This document shows positions 17,539-25,959 of a stretch of DNA of 64,000 bases, in pieces. Below the pieces are notes generated by a model that worked only from the letters and a program-made list of their open reading frames with translations, was not told where the DNA came from and did no database searches. This DNA comes from Enterobacteriaceae bacterium UBA5654 (GTDB lineage: Bacteria > Pseudomonadota > Gammaproteobacteria > Enterobacterales > Enterobacteriaceae). The translations under genes and the position numbers were made by a program. The stretch covers positions 126,968 to 190,967 of the forward strand of contig DIJC01000001.1 of assembly GCA_002421005.1 (NCBI GenBank), written 5' to 3'. Every line of letters begins with the position of its first letter. The first letter of the stretch is position 1.

Positions 17539-18375
17539 ATGAAAAAGAATCGCGCTTTTCTGAAATGGGCAGGGGGGAAATACTCCCTGCTCGATGATAT
17601 CAAAAAGCATTTGCCGGAAGGTGAATGCCTTATTGAACCCTTCGTGGGTGCCGGGTCGGTGTTTCTGAACACCGACTTTTCTCATTATATTCTTGCGGAT
17701 ATCAACAGCGACCTGATCAGTCTCTACAACACCGTCAAAACGCAAACCGAAGAGTACGTAGACGCTGCGCGGGCGATGTTCACGCCGGAAAATAACGTTG
17801 CCGAAGCGTACTACCTTTTGCGCGACGAGTTTAACCGATGCCAGGATCCGCTGCGGCGCGCGGTGCTGTTTTTGTATCTTAACCGCCACGGTTATAACGG
17901 TCTTTGTCGCTATAACCTGCGCGGCGAATTCAACGTGCCGTTTGGCCGCTATAAAAAGCCCTATTTCCCGCAGGACGAGCTGTACCATTTCGCGCAGAAG
18001 GCGCAGAACGCGACTTTCCTGTGTGAAACCTACGAAGACAGCATGAGGCGGGCGAAAAGCGGGTCGGTGGTGTATTGCGATCCGCCCTATGCGCCGCTCT
18101 CGACGACGGCGAATTTCACCGCTTATCACACCAACAGTTTTACGCTGGAGCAGCAGGCGCATCTGGCGCAGCTGGCGGAAGATCTGGTGAACAACCAGAT
18201 CCCGGTACTGATTTCCAATCACGATACCGTACAGACCCGCGAGTGGTATAAATTAGCGGCGAAAACCCGGATTAAAGTGCGTCGCAGTATTAGCAGCAAT
18301 GGCGGAACACGTAAAAAGGTGAGCGAACTGCTGGCGCTGTATCGTCCAGAGAGCGCTTTGCCCGATATTCAATAA
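17539..18375 (+). CDS. dam: DNA adenine methyltransferase Dam
   Basis: Methylates adenine in GATC using S-adenosylmethionine; it guides mismatch repair, SeqA/replication timing and gene regulation. The 278 residues contain the AdoMet-binding WAGGKYSLLDDI and EPFVGAGSVFLNT motifs and the catalytic DPPY (VYCDPPYAPLS). Length equals the E. coli enzyme. It sits in the conserved damX-dam-rpe order and is a resident housekeeping methylase, not part of a restriction system. Confidence 0.98.
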   Translation: MKKNRAFLKWAGGKYSLLDDIKKHLPEGECLIEPFVGAGSVFLNTDFSHYILADINSDLISLYNTVKTQTEEYVDAARAMFTPENNVAEAYYLLRDEFNRCQDPLRRAVLFLYLNRHGYNGLCRYNLRGEFNVPFGRYKKPYFPQDELYHFAQKAQNATFLCETYEDSMRRAKSGSVVYCDPPYAPLSTTANFTAYHTNSFTLEQQAHLAQLAEDLVNNQIPVLISNHDTVQTREWYKLAAKTRIKVRRSISSNGGTRKKVSELLALYRPESALPDIQ

Positions 18376-18392
18376 ATTTCAAGGAGATGCGG

Positions 18393-19070
18393 ATGAGCCA
18401 GTACTTAATTGCCCCTTCGATTTTGTCAGCTGATTTTGCCCGCCTGGGTGAAGATACGGAAAAAGCGCTGGCAGCAGGTGCGGACGTTGTGCATTTTGAC
18501 GTCATGGATAACCACTATGTGCCTAACCTGACTATCGGGCCGATGGTACTGAAATCCTTACGCGACTACGGTATTACCGCGCCGATCGATGTGCATCTGA
18601 TGGTGAAGCCGGTCGATCGCCTGGTACCTGATTTCGCCGCCGCCGGTGCCAGCATCATCACTTTCCACCCGGAAGCCTCCGAACACGTTGACCGCACCCT
18701 GCAACTGATCAAAGAGCACGGCTGCAAGGCGGGTCTGGTGTTTAATCCGGCCACCTCGCTGAGCTATCTCGACTACGTTATGGATAAGCTGGACGTGATC
18801 CTGCTGATGTCCGTTAACCCAGGCTTTGGCGGTCAGTCTTTTATCCCGCATACGCTGGATAAGCTGCGTGAAGTACGCCGCCGCATTGACGCTTCCGGGT
18901 TTGATATTCGCCTTGAAGTTGACGGCGGCGTGAAGGTGAACAATATCGCTGAAATCGCCGCTGCGGGCGCGGATATGTTCGTCGCCGGTTCGGCGATTTT
19001 CGACAAGCCGGACTACAAGCAGGTGATTGACGAAATGCGCCGCGAGCTGGCGAAGGTGAGTCATGGATAA
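18393..19070 (+). CDS. rpe: Ribulose-phosphate 3-epimerase
   Basis: Interconverts ribulose 5-phosphate and xylulose 5-phosphate in the pentose phosphate pathway. A TIM barrel of 225 residues with the metal-binding VVHFDVMDNHYVPN, the DVHLMV His, MSVNPGFGGQSF, and the phosphate-binding EVDGGV and FVAGSAIF loops. I chose the ATG at 18393 because AAGGAG at 18381-18386 is correctly spaced from it; the ATG at 18387 would abut the ribosome binding site. Confidence 0.98.
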   Translation: MSQYLIAPSILSADFARLGEDTEKALAAGADVVHFDVMDNHYVPNLTIGPMVLKSLRDYGITAPIDVHLMVKPVDRLVPDFAAAGASIITFHPEASEHVDRTLQLIKEHGCKAGLVFNPATSLSYLDYVMDKLDVILLMSVNPGFGGQSFIPHTLDKLREVRRRIDASGFDIRLEVDGGVKVNNIAEIAAAGADMFVAGSAIFDKPDYKQVIDEMRRELAKVSHG

Positions 19071-19824
19071 GTTAAACGCCATCAAGGGCATCGCCTTCGA
19101 TCTTGACGGCACGCTGGTCGACAGCGCGCCGGGTCTGACCTCAGCGGTTGATAGCGCGCTGTACGCGCTGGAATTACCGCAGGCGGGTGAAGCTCGTGTA
19201 ATTACGTGGATTGGTAACGGGGCCGACGTCCTGATGGCGCGAGCGCTAAGCTGGGCGCTTCAGGAGCGCGCGACGCTCCGTGCCGCATCTGGTAAACCGG
19301 TGGTTGAGCAAAACGATATCCCACAGGAAGAGCAGGCGCGTATGTTGCGCAAGCTCTTCGATGGCTACTACGCGCAGTTTGCCGAAGAGGGAAGTTTTCT
19401 CTTCCCGGATGTCGCCGATACGCTCGGTGCGCTGCACGCGCAGGGGCTGCCGCTGGCGCTGGTGACCAATAAACCCACGCCGTTCGTCGCGCCGCTGCTG
19501 GATGCGCTGGATATCAGCAAATATTTTACCGTCGTGATTGGCGGCGATGATGTACAAAATAAAAAGCCGCACCCGGAGCCGCTGCTGCTGGTAGCCAGTC
19601 GGCTGGGTATTGAGCCGCAGGCGCTGCTTTTTGTCGGCGATTCGCGCAATGATATTCAGGCCGCCGCCGCGGCGGGTTGCTGCTCCGTTGGTCTGACCTA
19701 CGGCTATAACTATGGCGAAGCGATTTCCTTAAGCCACCCGGATTATATTTTCGATCGCTTCAATGAACTTCTGCCCGCACTCGGGCTTTTGCACAGTGAA
19801 AACCAGGAATTAAAAAATGACTAA
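19063..19824 (+). CDS. gph: Phosphoglycolate phosphatase
   Basis: A HAD phosphatase that removes 2-phosphoglycolate, a product of DNA 3'-end repair. The 253-residue protein carries motif I FDLDGTLVDSAPGL, a helical cap, motif II LVTNKPT, the Lys in NKKPHPEP, and the acidic FVGDSRNDI. Its ATG overlaps the rpe stop by eight bases and its stop overlaps trpS by eight, so rpe-gph-trpS are translationally coupled. Confidence 0.97.
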   Translation: MDKLNAIKGIAFDLDGTLVDSAPGLTSAVDSALYALELPQAGEARVITWIGNGADVLMARALSWALQERATLRAASGKPVVEQNDIPQEEQARMLRKLFDGYYAQFAEEGSFLFPDVADTLGALHAQGLPLALVTNKPTPFVAPLLDALDISKYFTVVIGGDDVQNKKPHPEPLLLVASRLGIEPQALLFVGDSRNDIQAAAAAGCCSVGLTYGYNYGEAISLSHPDYIFDRFNELLPALGLLHSENQELKND

Positions 19825-20821
19825 GCCCATCGTCTTTAGTGGCGCACAGCCCTCAGGTGAATTGACCATTGGTAACTACATGGGTGCGCTGCGTCAATGG
19901 GTAAACATGCAGGATGACTATGACTGCATCTACTGCATCGTTGACCTCCATGCTATTACCGCGCGTCAGGATCCTGAGAAGCTGCGTAAGGCGACTCTGG
20001 ACACGCTGGCGCTGTATCTGGCCTGCGGTATCGATCCAGAGAAAAGCACCATTTTTGTTCAGTCCCATGTGACCGAACACGCGCAGCTTGGCTGGGCGCT
20101 GAACTGCTACACCTACTTCGGCGAATTAAGCCGCATGACGCAGTTCAAAGACAAATCGGCCCGCTATGCCGAGAACATCAACGCCGGTCTGTTTGATTAC
20201 CCGGTTCTGATGGCGGCGGATATTCTGCTGTATCAGACCAACCAGGTGCCGGTTGGCGAAGATCAGAAGCAGCATCTGGAGCTGAGCCGCGATATCGCCT
20301 CCCGCTTTAACGCGCTGTACGGCGACGTGTTCAAAGTGCCGGAGCCGTTTATTCCGAAATCCGGCGCGCGCGTGATGTCGCTGCTCGACCCGACGAAAAA
20401 AATGTCCAAGTCTGACGATAATCGCAACAACGTGATCGGCCTGCTGGAAGATCCGAAATCGGTAGTCAAAAAACTCAAACGCGCGATGACCGACTCTGAA
20501 GAGCCGCCGGTGGTGCGCTACGACGTACAGAATAAAGCGGGCGTGTCTAACCTGCTGGATATTCTCTCCGGCGTAACGGGTAAAACGATCCCGGAACTGG
20601 AGCAGCATTTCGAAGGCAAAATGTACGGCCACCTGAAAGGGGAAGTCGCCGAAGCCGTTTCCGGGATGCTGACTGAGTTGCAGGAGCGTTATCACCGCTA
20701 CCGTAACGACGAAGCTTTCCTGCAAAAAATCATGAAAGAGGGCGCGGAGAAAGCCAGCGCGCGCGCAGCGGAAACGCTGAAAAAAGTCTACGAAGCGATT
20801 GGTTTCGTGGCGAAGCCGTAA
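19817..20821 (+). CDS. trpS: Tryptophanyl-tRNA synthetase
   Basis: A class I aminoacyl-tRNA synthetase charging tRNA-Trp. The 334 residues show the HIGH-like GAQPSGELTIGNYMGAL, the DLHAIT stretch, and the KMSKS loop as KKMSKSDDNRNN. Length equals E. coli TrpS. It is the last gene of the dam operon and is followed by a strong terminator. Confidence 0.98.
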   Translation: MTKPIVFSGAQPSGELTIGNYMGALRQWVNMQDDYDCIYCIVDLHAITARQDPEKLRKATLDTLALYLACGIDPEKSTIFVQSHVTEHAQLGWALNCYTYFGELSRMTQFKDKSARYAENINAGLFDYPVLMAADILLYQTNQVPVGEDQKQHLELSRDIASRFNALYGDVFKVPEPFIPKSGARVMSLLDPTKKMSKSDDNRNNVIGLLEDPKSVVKKLKRAMTDSEEPPVVRYDVQNKAGVSNLLDILSGVTGKTIPELEQHFEGKMYGHLKGEVAEAVSGMLTELQERYHRYRNDEAFLQKIMKEGAEKASARAAETLKKVYEAIGFVAKP

Positions 20822-20834
20822 TACCTTTCCTCTG

Positions 20835-20863
20835 ACCCTCTCCCGTGCGGAGAGGGTTTTTTG
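20835..20863 (+). terminator. trpS terminator
   Basis: A 9-bp stem (ACCCTCTCC at 20835-20843, GGAGAGGGT at 20849-20857) is followed by a T-run to 20862. It ends the dam operon. The stem sequence is nearly the same as the palindrome core of the nirD-nirC repeats near 31.0 kb. Confidence 0.9.
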
Positions 20864-20966
20864 TACTGTTTATTCTGTGACCACCCTCTCTTTTTGCATC
20901 TTCCCCGTTTGCCATTTATATTCATCTTTATAAAGATATAAGTATTCAATATTTTGAAGATTAATC

Positions 20967-21869
20967 ATGAGTCGTAGCTTTATCAAAAAAGAAGGCGTGG
21001 CGCAGACGTCGCTTGCCCGGTACTTGCTGGGTGAAAAAACCGGTAATCGATTGAAAACTATCGATGAGCTGGCAAGCGAGTGTCACTTTTCTGTGGGCCT
21101 GATTCAGGCGGCGCTGAAAACGCTGGAAAAAGCCGGAGCCGTGACCGTCGAGCGACGCGGACGCAACGGAAGCTATTTGGTCAGTATGGATAATAAAGCC
21201 CTATTAGCGTTTGCCGATATCGGTAATGTAGTGTGTGCAATGCCGCTGCCCTATACCCGATTGTATGAAGGGTTAGCCAGCGGGCTGAAGGCGCAGTTCA
21301 ACGGTATTCCGTTTTACTACGCGCATATGCGTGGATCAGATGTTCGCGTTGAATGTCTGCTGAACGGCGTTTACGACCTGGCGGTGGTGTCACGTCTGGC
21401 GGCGCAAAGCTATCTTGATAGCGGCGATGTCTGCATGGCGCTGGCGCTTGGACCGCACACCTATGTGAATGAACATAAGCTGATTTGCCGTGCTGGCGAG
21501 AAGGACATCCGCCGCCTCGGTCAGGACCCGCGTTCTGCCGACCAGCGCATTATGGGGGATATCTATTTTGCCGGGCAGCCGATTGAGCGCCTGGACGTGC
21601 CCTATCACGAATGCCTGAGTCATATTGCGCGGGGCGATATTGATGCCTCGATCTGGAACATTACCAACGAGGCGGACCTGCTGACGCACGGGCTGGTCGC
21701 CAGACCGCTGTCCGGCGATCCGCGCTTTGCGCAGGCCTCGGAAGCGGTGGTGCTGACCCGCAGTGAAGACATCCCGATCCAGCAACTGCTGCGCACGGTG
21801 GTGGATAAAAACGCGCTCCTGACTCATCAACAGCGCGTGCTGACCGGACTTCAGGAGCCGAGCTACTAG
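20967..21869 (+). CDS. yhfZ: YhfZ, GntR-like transcriptional regulator
   Basis: First gene of the yhfZYXW-php-yhfUTS operon and its likely local regulator. The 300 residues have an N-terminal winged helix (residues about 10-72: SLARYLLGEKTGNRLKTIDE to RRGRNGSYL) and a C-terminal domain resembling a periplasmic-binding-protein fold, which would bind a small ligand. Sequence and order match E. coli YhfZ closely. The inducer is unknown. An A+T-rich promoter region lies just upstream (about 20915-20960). Confidence 0.9.
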   Translation: MSRSFIKKEGVAQTSLARYLLGEKTGNRLKTIDELASECHFSVGLIQAALKTLEKAGAVTVERRGRNGSYLVSMDNKALLAFADIGNVVCAMPLPYTRLYEGLASGLKAQFNGIPFYYAHMRGSDVRVECLLNGVYDLAVVSRLAAQSYLDSGDVCMALALGPHTYVNEHKLICRAGEKDIRRLGQDPRSADQRIMGDIYFAGQPIERLDVPYHECLSHIARGDIDASIWNITNEADLLTHGLVARPLSGDPRFAQASEAVVLTRSEDIPIQQLLRTVVDKNALLTHQQRVLTGLQEPSY

Positions 21870-21878
21870 GAGAGCGAA

Positions 21879-22235
21879 ATGGAAGAGCGGTTAAACCTTC
21901 TGCATGAGGCGGGAATTATCGATAAGGACATTCGCGACGGCCTGCTGGCGACCGTGAACCGGCTGGAGACCATATGGGACATTCCGATGCATAACGAGCA
22001 GGGGGAAATGGCGATCACTCATATGGCCAATGCGCTGATGCGCAGCCGGCTGGGCGAGCGTGTCAACCCGCTGGATGAGGAGTTATGGCAGGAACTGGTG
22101 ACGTCAGAACTGTATCCGCAGCTGCTGCCGGTCCATCAGGCGCTGCTGGCCCCGTTTGATGTGCAACTGCATCCGAACGAAGAAGGGTATATGCTGGTGA
22201 ATCTTCTCAGCCTGTGGCTGGCCAGTCGGGAGTAG
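21879..22235 (+). CDS. yhfY: YhfY, PRD-domain protein
   Basis: A 118-residue all-helical protein beginning MEERLNLLHEAGIIDK after a GGAGAGCG ribosome binding site, nine bases after yhfZ. The family is annotated as a stand-alone PTS regulation domain (PRD). The histidines in AITHMANAL and LPVHQAL are where a PRD would be phosphorylated. This suggests that PTS state feeds into the operon, but that is inference. It has no DNA-binding domain of its own. Confidence 0.8.
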   Translation: MEERLNLLHEAGIIDKDIRDGLLATVNRLETIWDIPMHNEQGEMAITHMANALMRSRLGERVNPLDEELWQELVTSELYPQLLPVHQALLAPFDVQLHPNEEGYMLVNLLSLWLASRE

Positions 22236-22314
22236 CGTGTTTTTTATATGCCTTAAATCTTCAAAAAAATGATTATTTAGGGTGGTATCGTGATCGGTCG
22301 TTGAGAGGCAAAGC

Positions 22315-23490
22315 ATGTTTATTGAAGCACTCAGGGCACAAAATCCAGGGCTGATGCAGGCCACGCGTGAATTATGGCAGCAGGGGGCGCTACTGCCCGA
22401 TACCTGGGTGATTGATGTCGATCAGGTGATGGAAAACGGACGGCGCTTGCTGGAAGAGGCGGACCGCTGTGGGCTTAAACTGTACCTGATGACCAAGCAG
22501 CTCGGACGCAATGCCTGGCTTGCCAAGAAACTGATCGAACTGGGTTTTCAGGGCGCGGTGGCGGTCGATTTCAAAGAGGCGCGCACGCTGCGCCGTGCCG
22601 GTATTCCGGTGTCGCACGTGGGGCATCTGGTACAGATACCGAAAAGCCGCATTGAGGATGAAGTGAACTTTGCGGTCGACATCATCACCGTCTTCTCGCT
22701 GGAAAAAGCCAGAGAGATTTCGGCGGCGGCGGAGCGTGCCGGGCGCGTTCAGCCGATTATGCTGAAATTCTATGCTGACAACGACACGCTTTATCCCGGT
22801 CAGGAAGCGGGCTTTCCGCTGGAAATGCTTGATAAGGTCGTGAAGGCCATCCGGGCGCTGCCGGGCGTCAAAATCAGCGGACTGACGCACTTTCCCTGCC
22901 TGCTGTGGCATGACGACATTCGCCTGACGCTGCCGACGCAGAATATCCACACGCTGCTGAAAGCCAGCGACCATCTGCGGGCGCTGGGCGTAGAGGTGAG
23001 CCAGATTAACGCGCCGTCCGCCTCAAGCTGCCGCATGTTTCCGCTGCTGGCGGAATTCGGCGTCACCCATGCGGAGCCCGGCCACGCGCTAACCGGCACG
23101 CTGCCGTCCAACCAGTACGGCAACGAGCCGGAACGCATCGCTATGCTTTACCTCACCGAAGTTTCCCACCATTTCCAGGGGAATAGCTACTGCTATGGCG
23201 GCGGTTATTATCGTCGGGGCCATGCAGAAAACGCGCTGGTGTACCCAAAAAATCAGGATGTTGCGCGGGCGACGCGGCTTCTGCCGGTGGACGAAAGCAG
23301 CATTGATTATCACCTGCCGCTGGCGGGCGAATTCCCGGTCGGTAGTCCGGTGCTGATGTGTTATCGCACGCAGATTTTTGTGACCCGCAGCGACGTAGCG
23401 CTGGTGTCCGGCATTAAGACGGGCAAGCCCGTTCTTGAGGCGTTGTATGACAGTCTCGGCAATCCCATTTCTGGAGGTCTGCATGAGTAA
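22315..23490 (+). CDS. yhfX: YhfX, PLP-binding alanine-racemase-like protein
   Basis: A 391-residue protein of the fold-type III PLP family (alanine racemase N-terminal barrel). Lys61 in LYLMTKQLGRNAWL is the likely PLP lysine. A conserved histidine- and cysteine-containing segment is GLTHFPCLLWHDD, and CYGGGYYRRGHAENAL lies near the C-terminal domain. The substrate is unknown; related enzymes act on amino acids. It is separated from yhfY by 79 bp and overlaps yhfW by eight bases. Confidence 0.85.
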   Translation: MFIEALRAQNPGLMQATRELWQQGALLPDTWVIDVDQVMENGRRLLEEADRCGLKLYLMTKQLGRNAWLAKKLIELGFQGAVAVDFKEARTLRRAGIPVSHVGHLVQIPKSRIEDEVNFAVDIITVFSLEKAREISAAAERAGRVQPIMLKFYADNDTLYPGQEAGFPLEMLDKVVKAIRALPGVKISGLTHFPCLLWHDDIRLTLPTQNIHTLLKASDHLRALGVEVSQINAPSASSCRMFPLLAEFGVTHAEPGHALTGTLPSNQYGNEPERIAMLYLTEVSHHFQGNSYCYGGGYYRRGHAENALVYPKNQDVARATRLLPVDESSIDYHLPLAGEFPVGSPVLMCYRTQIFVTRSDVALVSGIKTGKPVLEALYDSLGNPISGGLHE

Positions 23491-24718
23491 GTTTGTCGTC
23501 GTGGTTATCGACAGTTTTGGCGTGGGCGCAATGAAGGATGTGCCGCAGGTGAGGCCGCAGGATGTGGGAGCCAATACCTGCGGGCATATTTTGCAGCATT
23601 TCCCCCAGCTTCGCCTGCCGGTACTGGAAAAGCTCGGCCTGATCAACGCGCTGGGCTTTTCCGCCGGTGCGATGCTGCCTTCCGCCAGTGCGGTTTATGG
23701 CACGGCGGCGCTACAGCATGAAGGCGGCGACACTTTTATGGGGCACCAGGAAATCCTGGGTACCCGCCCGCAGTCACCGCTGCGAATGCCGTTTTCGGCG
23801 GTTATAGACGACGTTGAGCAGGCGCTGCTTGCCGACGGCTGGGAGGTCGAACGTCTCGGCAATACCCTGCGCTACCTGTGGGTGAATCAGGCGGTGGCGA
23901 TTGGCGACAATCTCGAAGCCGACCTCGGTCAGGTCTTCAACGTCAGCGCCAACCTCAGCGCCATCGCTTTCGACAAGGTGCGTGCTATCGGCGACGTGGT
24001 GCGCCGCTGCGTGCGGGTGGGGCGCGTTATCGCTTTTGGCGGTCTGCTGGAGAGCAGTCAGCAACTGCATGATGCCGCCGAAGAAAAGCAGGGCATTTAT
24101 ATGGGGATTAACGCACCGCGCTCCGGGGTATATGAGCGGGGCTTTCAGGTGGTGCATCTGGGATACGGCGTCGATCCTGACGTGCAGGCCCCGCAAAAAC
24201 TGCACGACGTGGGGATCAAAACGGTGCTGGTCGGCAAGGTGGCAGACATCGCCATTAACCCGCACGGCGTCAGCTATCAGAATCTGGTGGATACTCAACA
24301 GATTATGGATATTACCCTGGACGAACTTCAGAAACCGGGGAATGCTTTTATTTGCACCAACATCCAGGAAACCGATTTGGCCGGGCACGCGCAGGATGTG
24401 ACGCGCTACGCCGACCGCCTGATCGTGGTTGATAAAAATCTCGCCCGCCTGATGCAGGCCATGCACGCCGGCGACTGTCTGGTGGTGATGGCAGATCACG
24501 GTAACGATCCGACCATCGGGCACAGCCACCACACCCGCGAAAAGGTGCCGCTGCTGGTCTGGCAGCCGGATATTGTCCCCGCCCGCCTCGGCGAGCGGCG
24601 CACGCTGTCCGATGTGGGGGCGACGGCCTGCGACTTTTTCGCGGCGGCAGCTCCGCAAAACGGCACCTCATTCCTCTCCCTGCTGAAAACTCATTCCGGA
24701 GGTCATCATGACGATTGA
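23483..24718 (+). CDS. yhfW: YhfW, phosphopentomutase-like metalloenzyme
   Basis: A member of the alkaline phosphatase/phosphopentomutase superfamily, 411 residues. Metal-binding signatures are VVVIDSFGVGAM at the N-terminus, GHQEILGT, QETDLAGHAQDV and MADHGNDPTIGHSHHTRE. It resembles DeoB but is a separate subfamily, and its substrate is unknown. I chose the ATG at 23483, which has a CTGGAGG ribosome binding site and matches E. coli YhfW; an in-frame start at 23435 would lie deep inside yhfX. Confidence 0.87.
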   Translation: MSKFVVVVIDSFGVGAMKDVPQVRPQDVGANTCGHILQHFPQLRLPVLEKLGLINALGFSAGAMLPSASAVYGTAALQHEGGDTFMGHQEILGTRPQSPLRMPFSAVIDDVEQALLADGWEVERLGNTLRYLWVNQAVAIGDNLEADLGQVFNVSANLSAIAFDKVRAIGDVVRRCVRVGRVIAFGGLLESSQQLHDAAEEKQGIYMGINAPRSGVYERGFQVVHLGYGVDPDVQAPQKLHDVGIKTVLVGKVADIAINPHGVSYQNLVDTQQIMDITLDELQKPGNAFICTNIQETDLAGHAQDVTRYADRLIVVDKNLARLMQAMHAGDCLVVMADHGNDPTIGHSHHTREKVPLLVWQPDIVPARLGERRTLSDVGATACDFFAAAAPQNGTSFLSLLKTHSGGHHDD

Positions 24719-25586
24719 TGCGTCGGGCTACACCTATGCGCATGAGCATCTGCGTATCGATCTGTCGTCCTTTAAGAACAATATTGATTGCCGTCTGGAT
24801 CAATACGCGCTGATTTGCGCCGAAATGAAATCTCTCTATGCGCAGGGCGTGCGCAATATTATTGAGATGACCAACCGGTATATGGGGCGCGATCCCTTAT
24901 TCCTGATGCACATTATGCGTGACACCGGGATGAACGTCGTGGCCTGCACCGGCTATTATCAGCACGATTTTTTCCCGGCACACGTGGCGACCACGCCAGT
25001 GGAAACGCTGGCGCGGGAGATGATCGACGAGATCGAAACCGGCATCGACGGCACGGGCCTGAAGGCGGGCATTATTGCCGAAATCGGCTCCAGCGTGGAT
25101 GTTATTACTCCCGACGAAGCCAAAGTGTTTACCGCCGCCGCCATTGCGCACCGGGAAACCGGGCGTCCCATTTCTACCCATACGTCGTTTAGCACCATGG
25201 GCCTGGAGCAGCTGGCGCTGCTGAAACAGCACGGCGTGGCGCTCAACCGCGTGGTGGTCGGCCATTGCGACCTGCGCGATCACTTCGAAGACATTCTGCG
25301 GATGATTGATCAGGGCGCTTACGTCCAGTTCGATACTATCGGCAAGAACAACTATTACCCGGATGAAAAGCGCGTCGCCACGCTGTGCGAGCTGGCCCGG
25401 CGCGGGCTGCTTAATCGCGTCATGCTCTCAATGGATATCACCCGCCGCTCCCACCTGAAAGCGAACGGCGGCCCCGGTTTTGATTATTTACTGACAACAT
25501 TTGTGCCGATGCTGCTTAAGGCGGGCCTGACTCAGGCCGATGTTGATCTTATGTTACGCGACAATCCCTCTGTCTTCTTTAAATAA
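24708..25586 (+). CDS. php: Phosphotriesterase homology protein
   Basis: An amidohydrolase-fold protein of 292 residues, the same length as E. coli PHP. Metal ligands are in place: H12 and H14 (AHEH), the Glu of IIAEIGSS, the His of STHTSF, the His of GHCDLRD and the Asp of SMDITRRS. E. coli PHP has no good phosphotriesterase activity and the natural substrate is unknown. It overlaps yhfW by 11 bases. Confidence 0.93.
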   Translation: MTIDASGYTYAHEHLRIDLSSFKNNIDCRLDQYALICAEMKSLYAQGVRNIIEMTNRYMGRDPLFLMHIMRDTGMNVVACTGYYQHDFFPAHVATTPVETLAREMIDEIETGIDGTGLKAGIIAEIGSSVDVITPDEAKVFTAAAIAHRETGRPISTHTSFSTMGLEQLALLKQHGVALNRVVVGHCDLRDHFEDILRMIDQGAYVQFDTIGKNNYYPDEKRVATLCELARRGLLNRVMLSMDITRRSHLKANGGPGFDYLLTTFVPMLLKAGLTQADVDLMLRDNPSVFFK

Positions 25587-25595
25587 GGTTTTCCC

Positions 25596-25949
25596 ATGAA
25601 AAAGATCGGTGTTGCTGGCTTGCAGCGCGAGCTGATGAAAAAGACGATTGAAACCGCCGCCCCTGGCTGCTTTGAGGTATTTATTCAGAACGATATGGAC
25701 GCGGCAATGAAGGTGAAATCCGGGCAGCTTGATTACTACATCGGCGCGTGTAATACCGGGGCGGGTGCGGCGTTATCCATTGCCATCGCGGTGATTGGCT
25801 ACAACAAAAGCTGCACCATCGCCAAACCGGGGATCAAAGCGAAAGAGGATCAGATCGCTAAATTTGTCGCGGAAGGGAAAGTCGCGTTTGGACTGTCGGT
25901 TGAGCATATTGAACATGCGATCCCGATGCTAATCGCTCACCTAAAATAG
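25596..25949 (+). CDS. yhfU: YhfU, DUF2620 protein
   Basis: A small cytoplasmic protein of 117 residues beginning MKKIGVAGLQRELMKKT. The alternating hydrophobic pattern and glycine-rich YYIGACNTGAGAALS segment suggest an alpha/beta fold like a PTS EIIB-type or small binding domain. Function is unknown. Its fixed position before the membrane protein YhfT suggests the two work together. Confidence 0.85.
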   Translation: MKKIGVAGLQRELMKKTIETAAPGCFEVFIQNDMDAAMKVKSGQLDYYIGACNTGAGAALSIAIAVIGYNKSCTIAKPGIKAKEDQIAKFVAEGKVAFGLSVEHIEHAIPMLIAHLK

Positions 25950-25959
25950 AGGCACGGTG

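Noticed and set aside
17539..18375. The Dam methylase as part of a restriction-modification or defence system
   Set aside because: It is the conserved housekeeping gene in aroK-aroB-damX-dam-rpe order, with no adjacent nuclease.
24708..25586. php as an organophosphate-degrading enzyme
   Set aside because: Metal ligands match, but it is the PHP subfamily, for which E. coli PHP showed no good phosphotriesterase activity.
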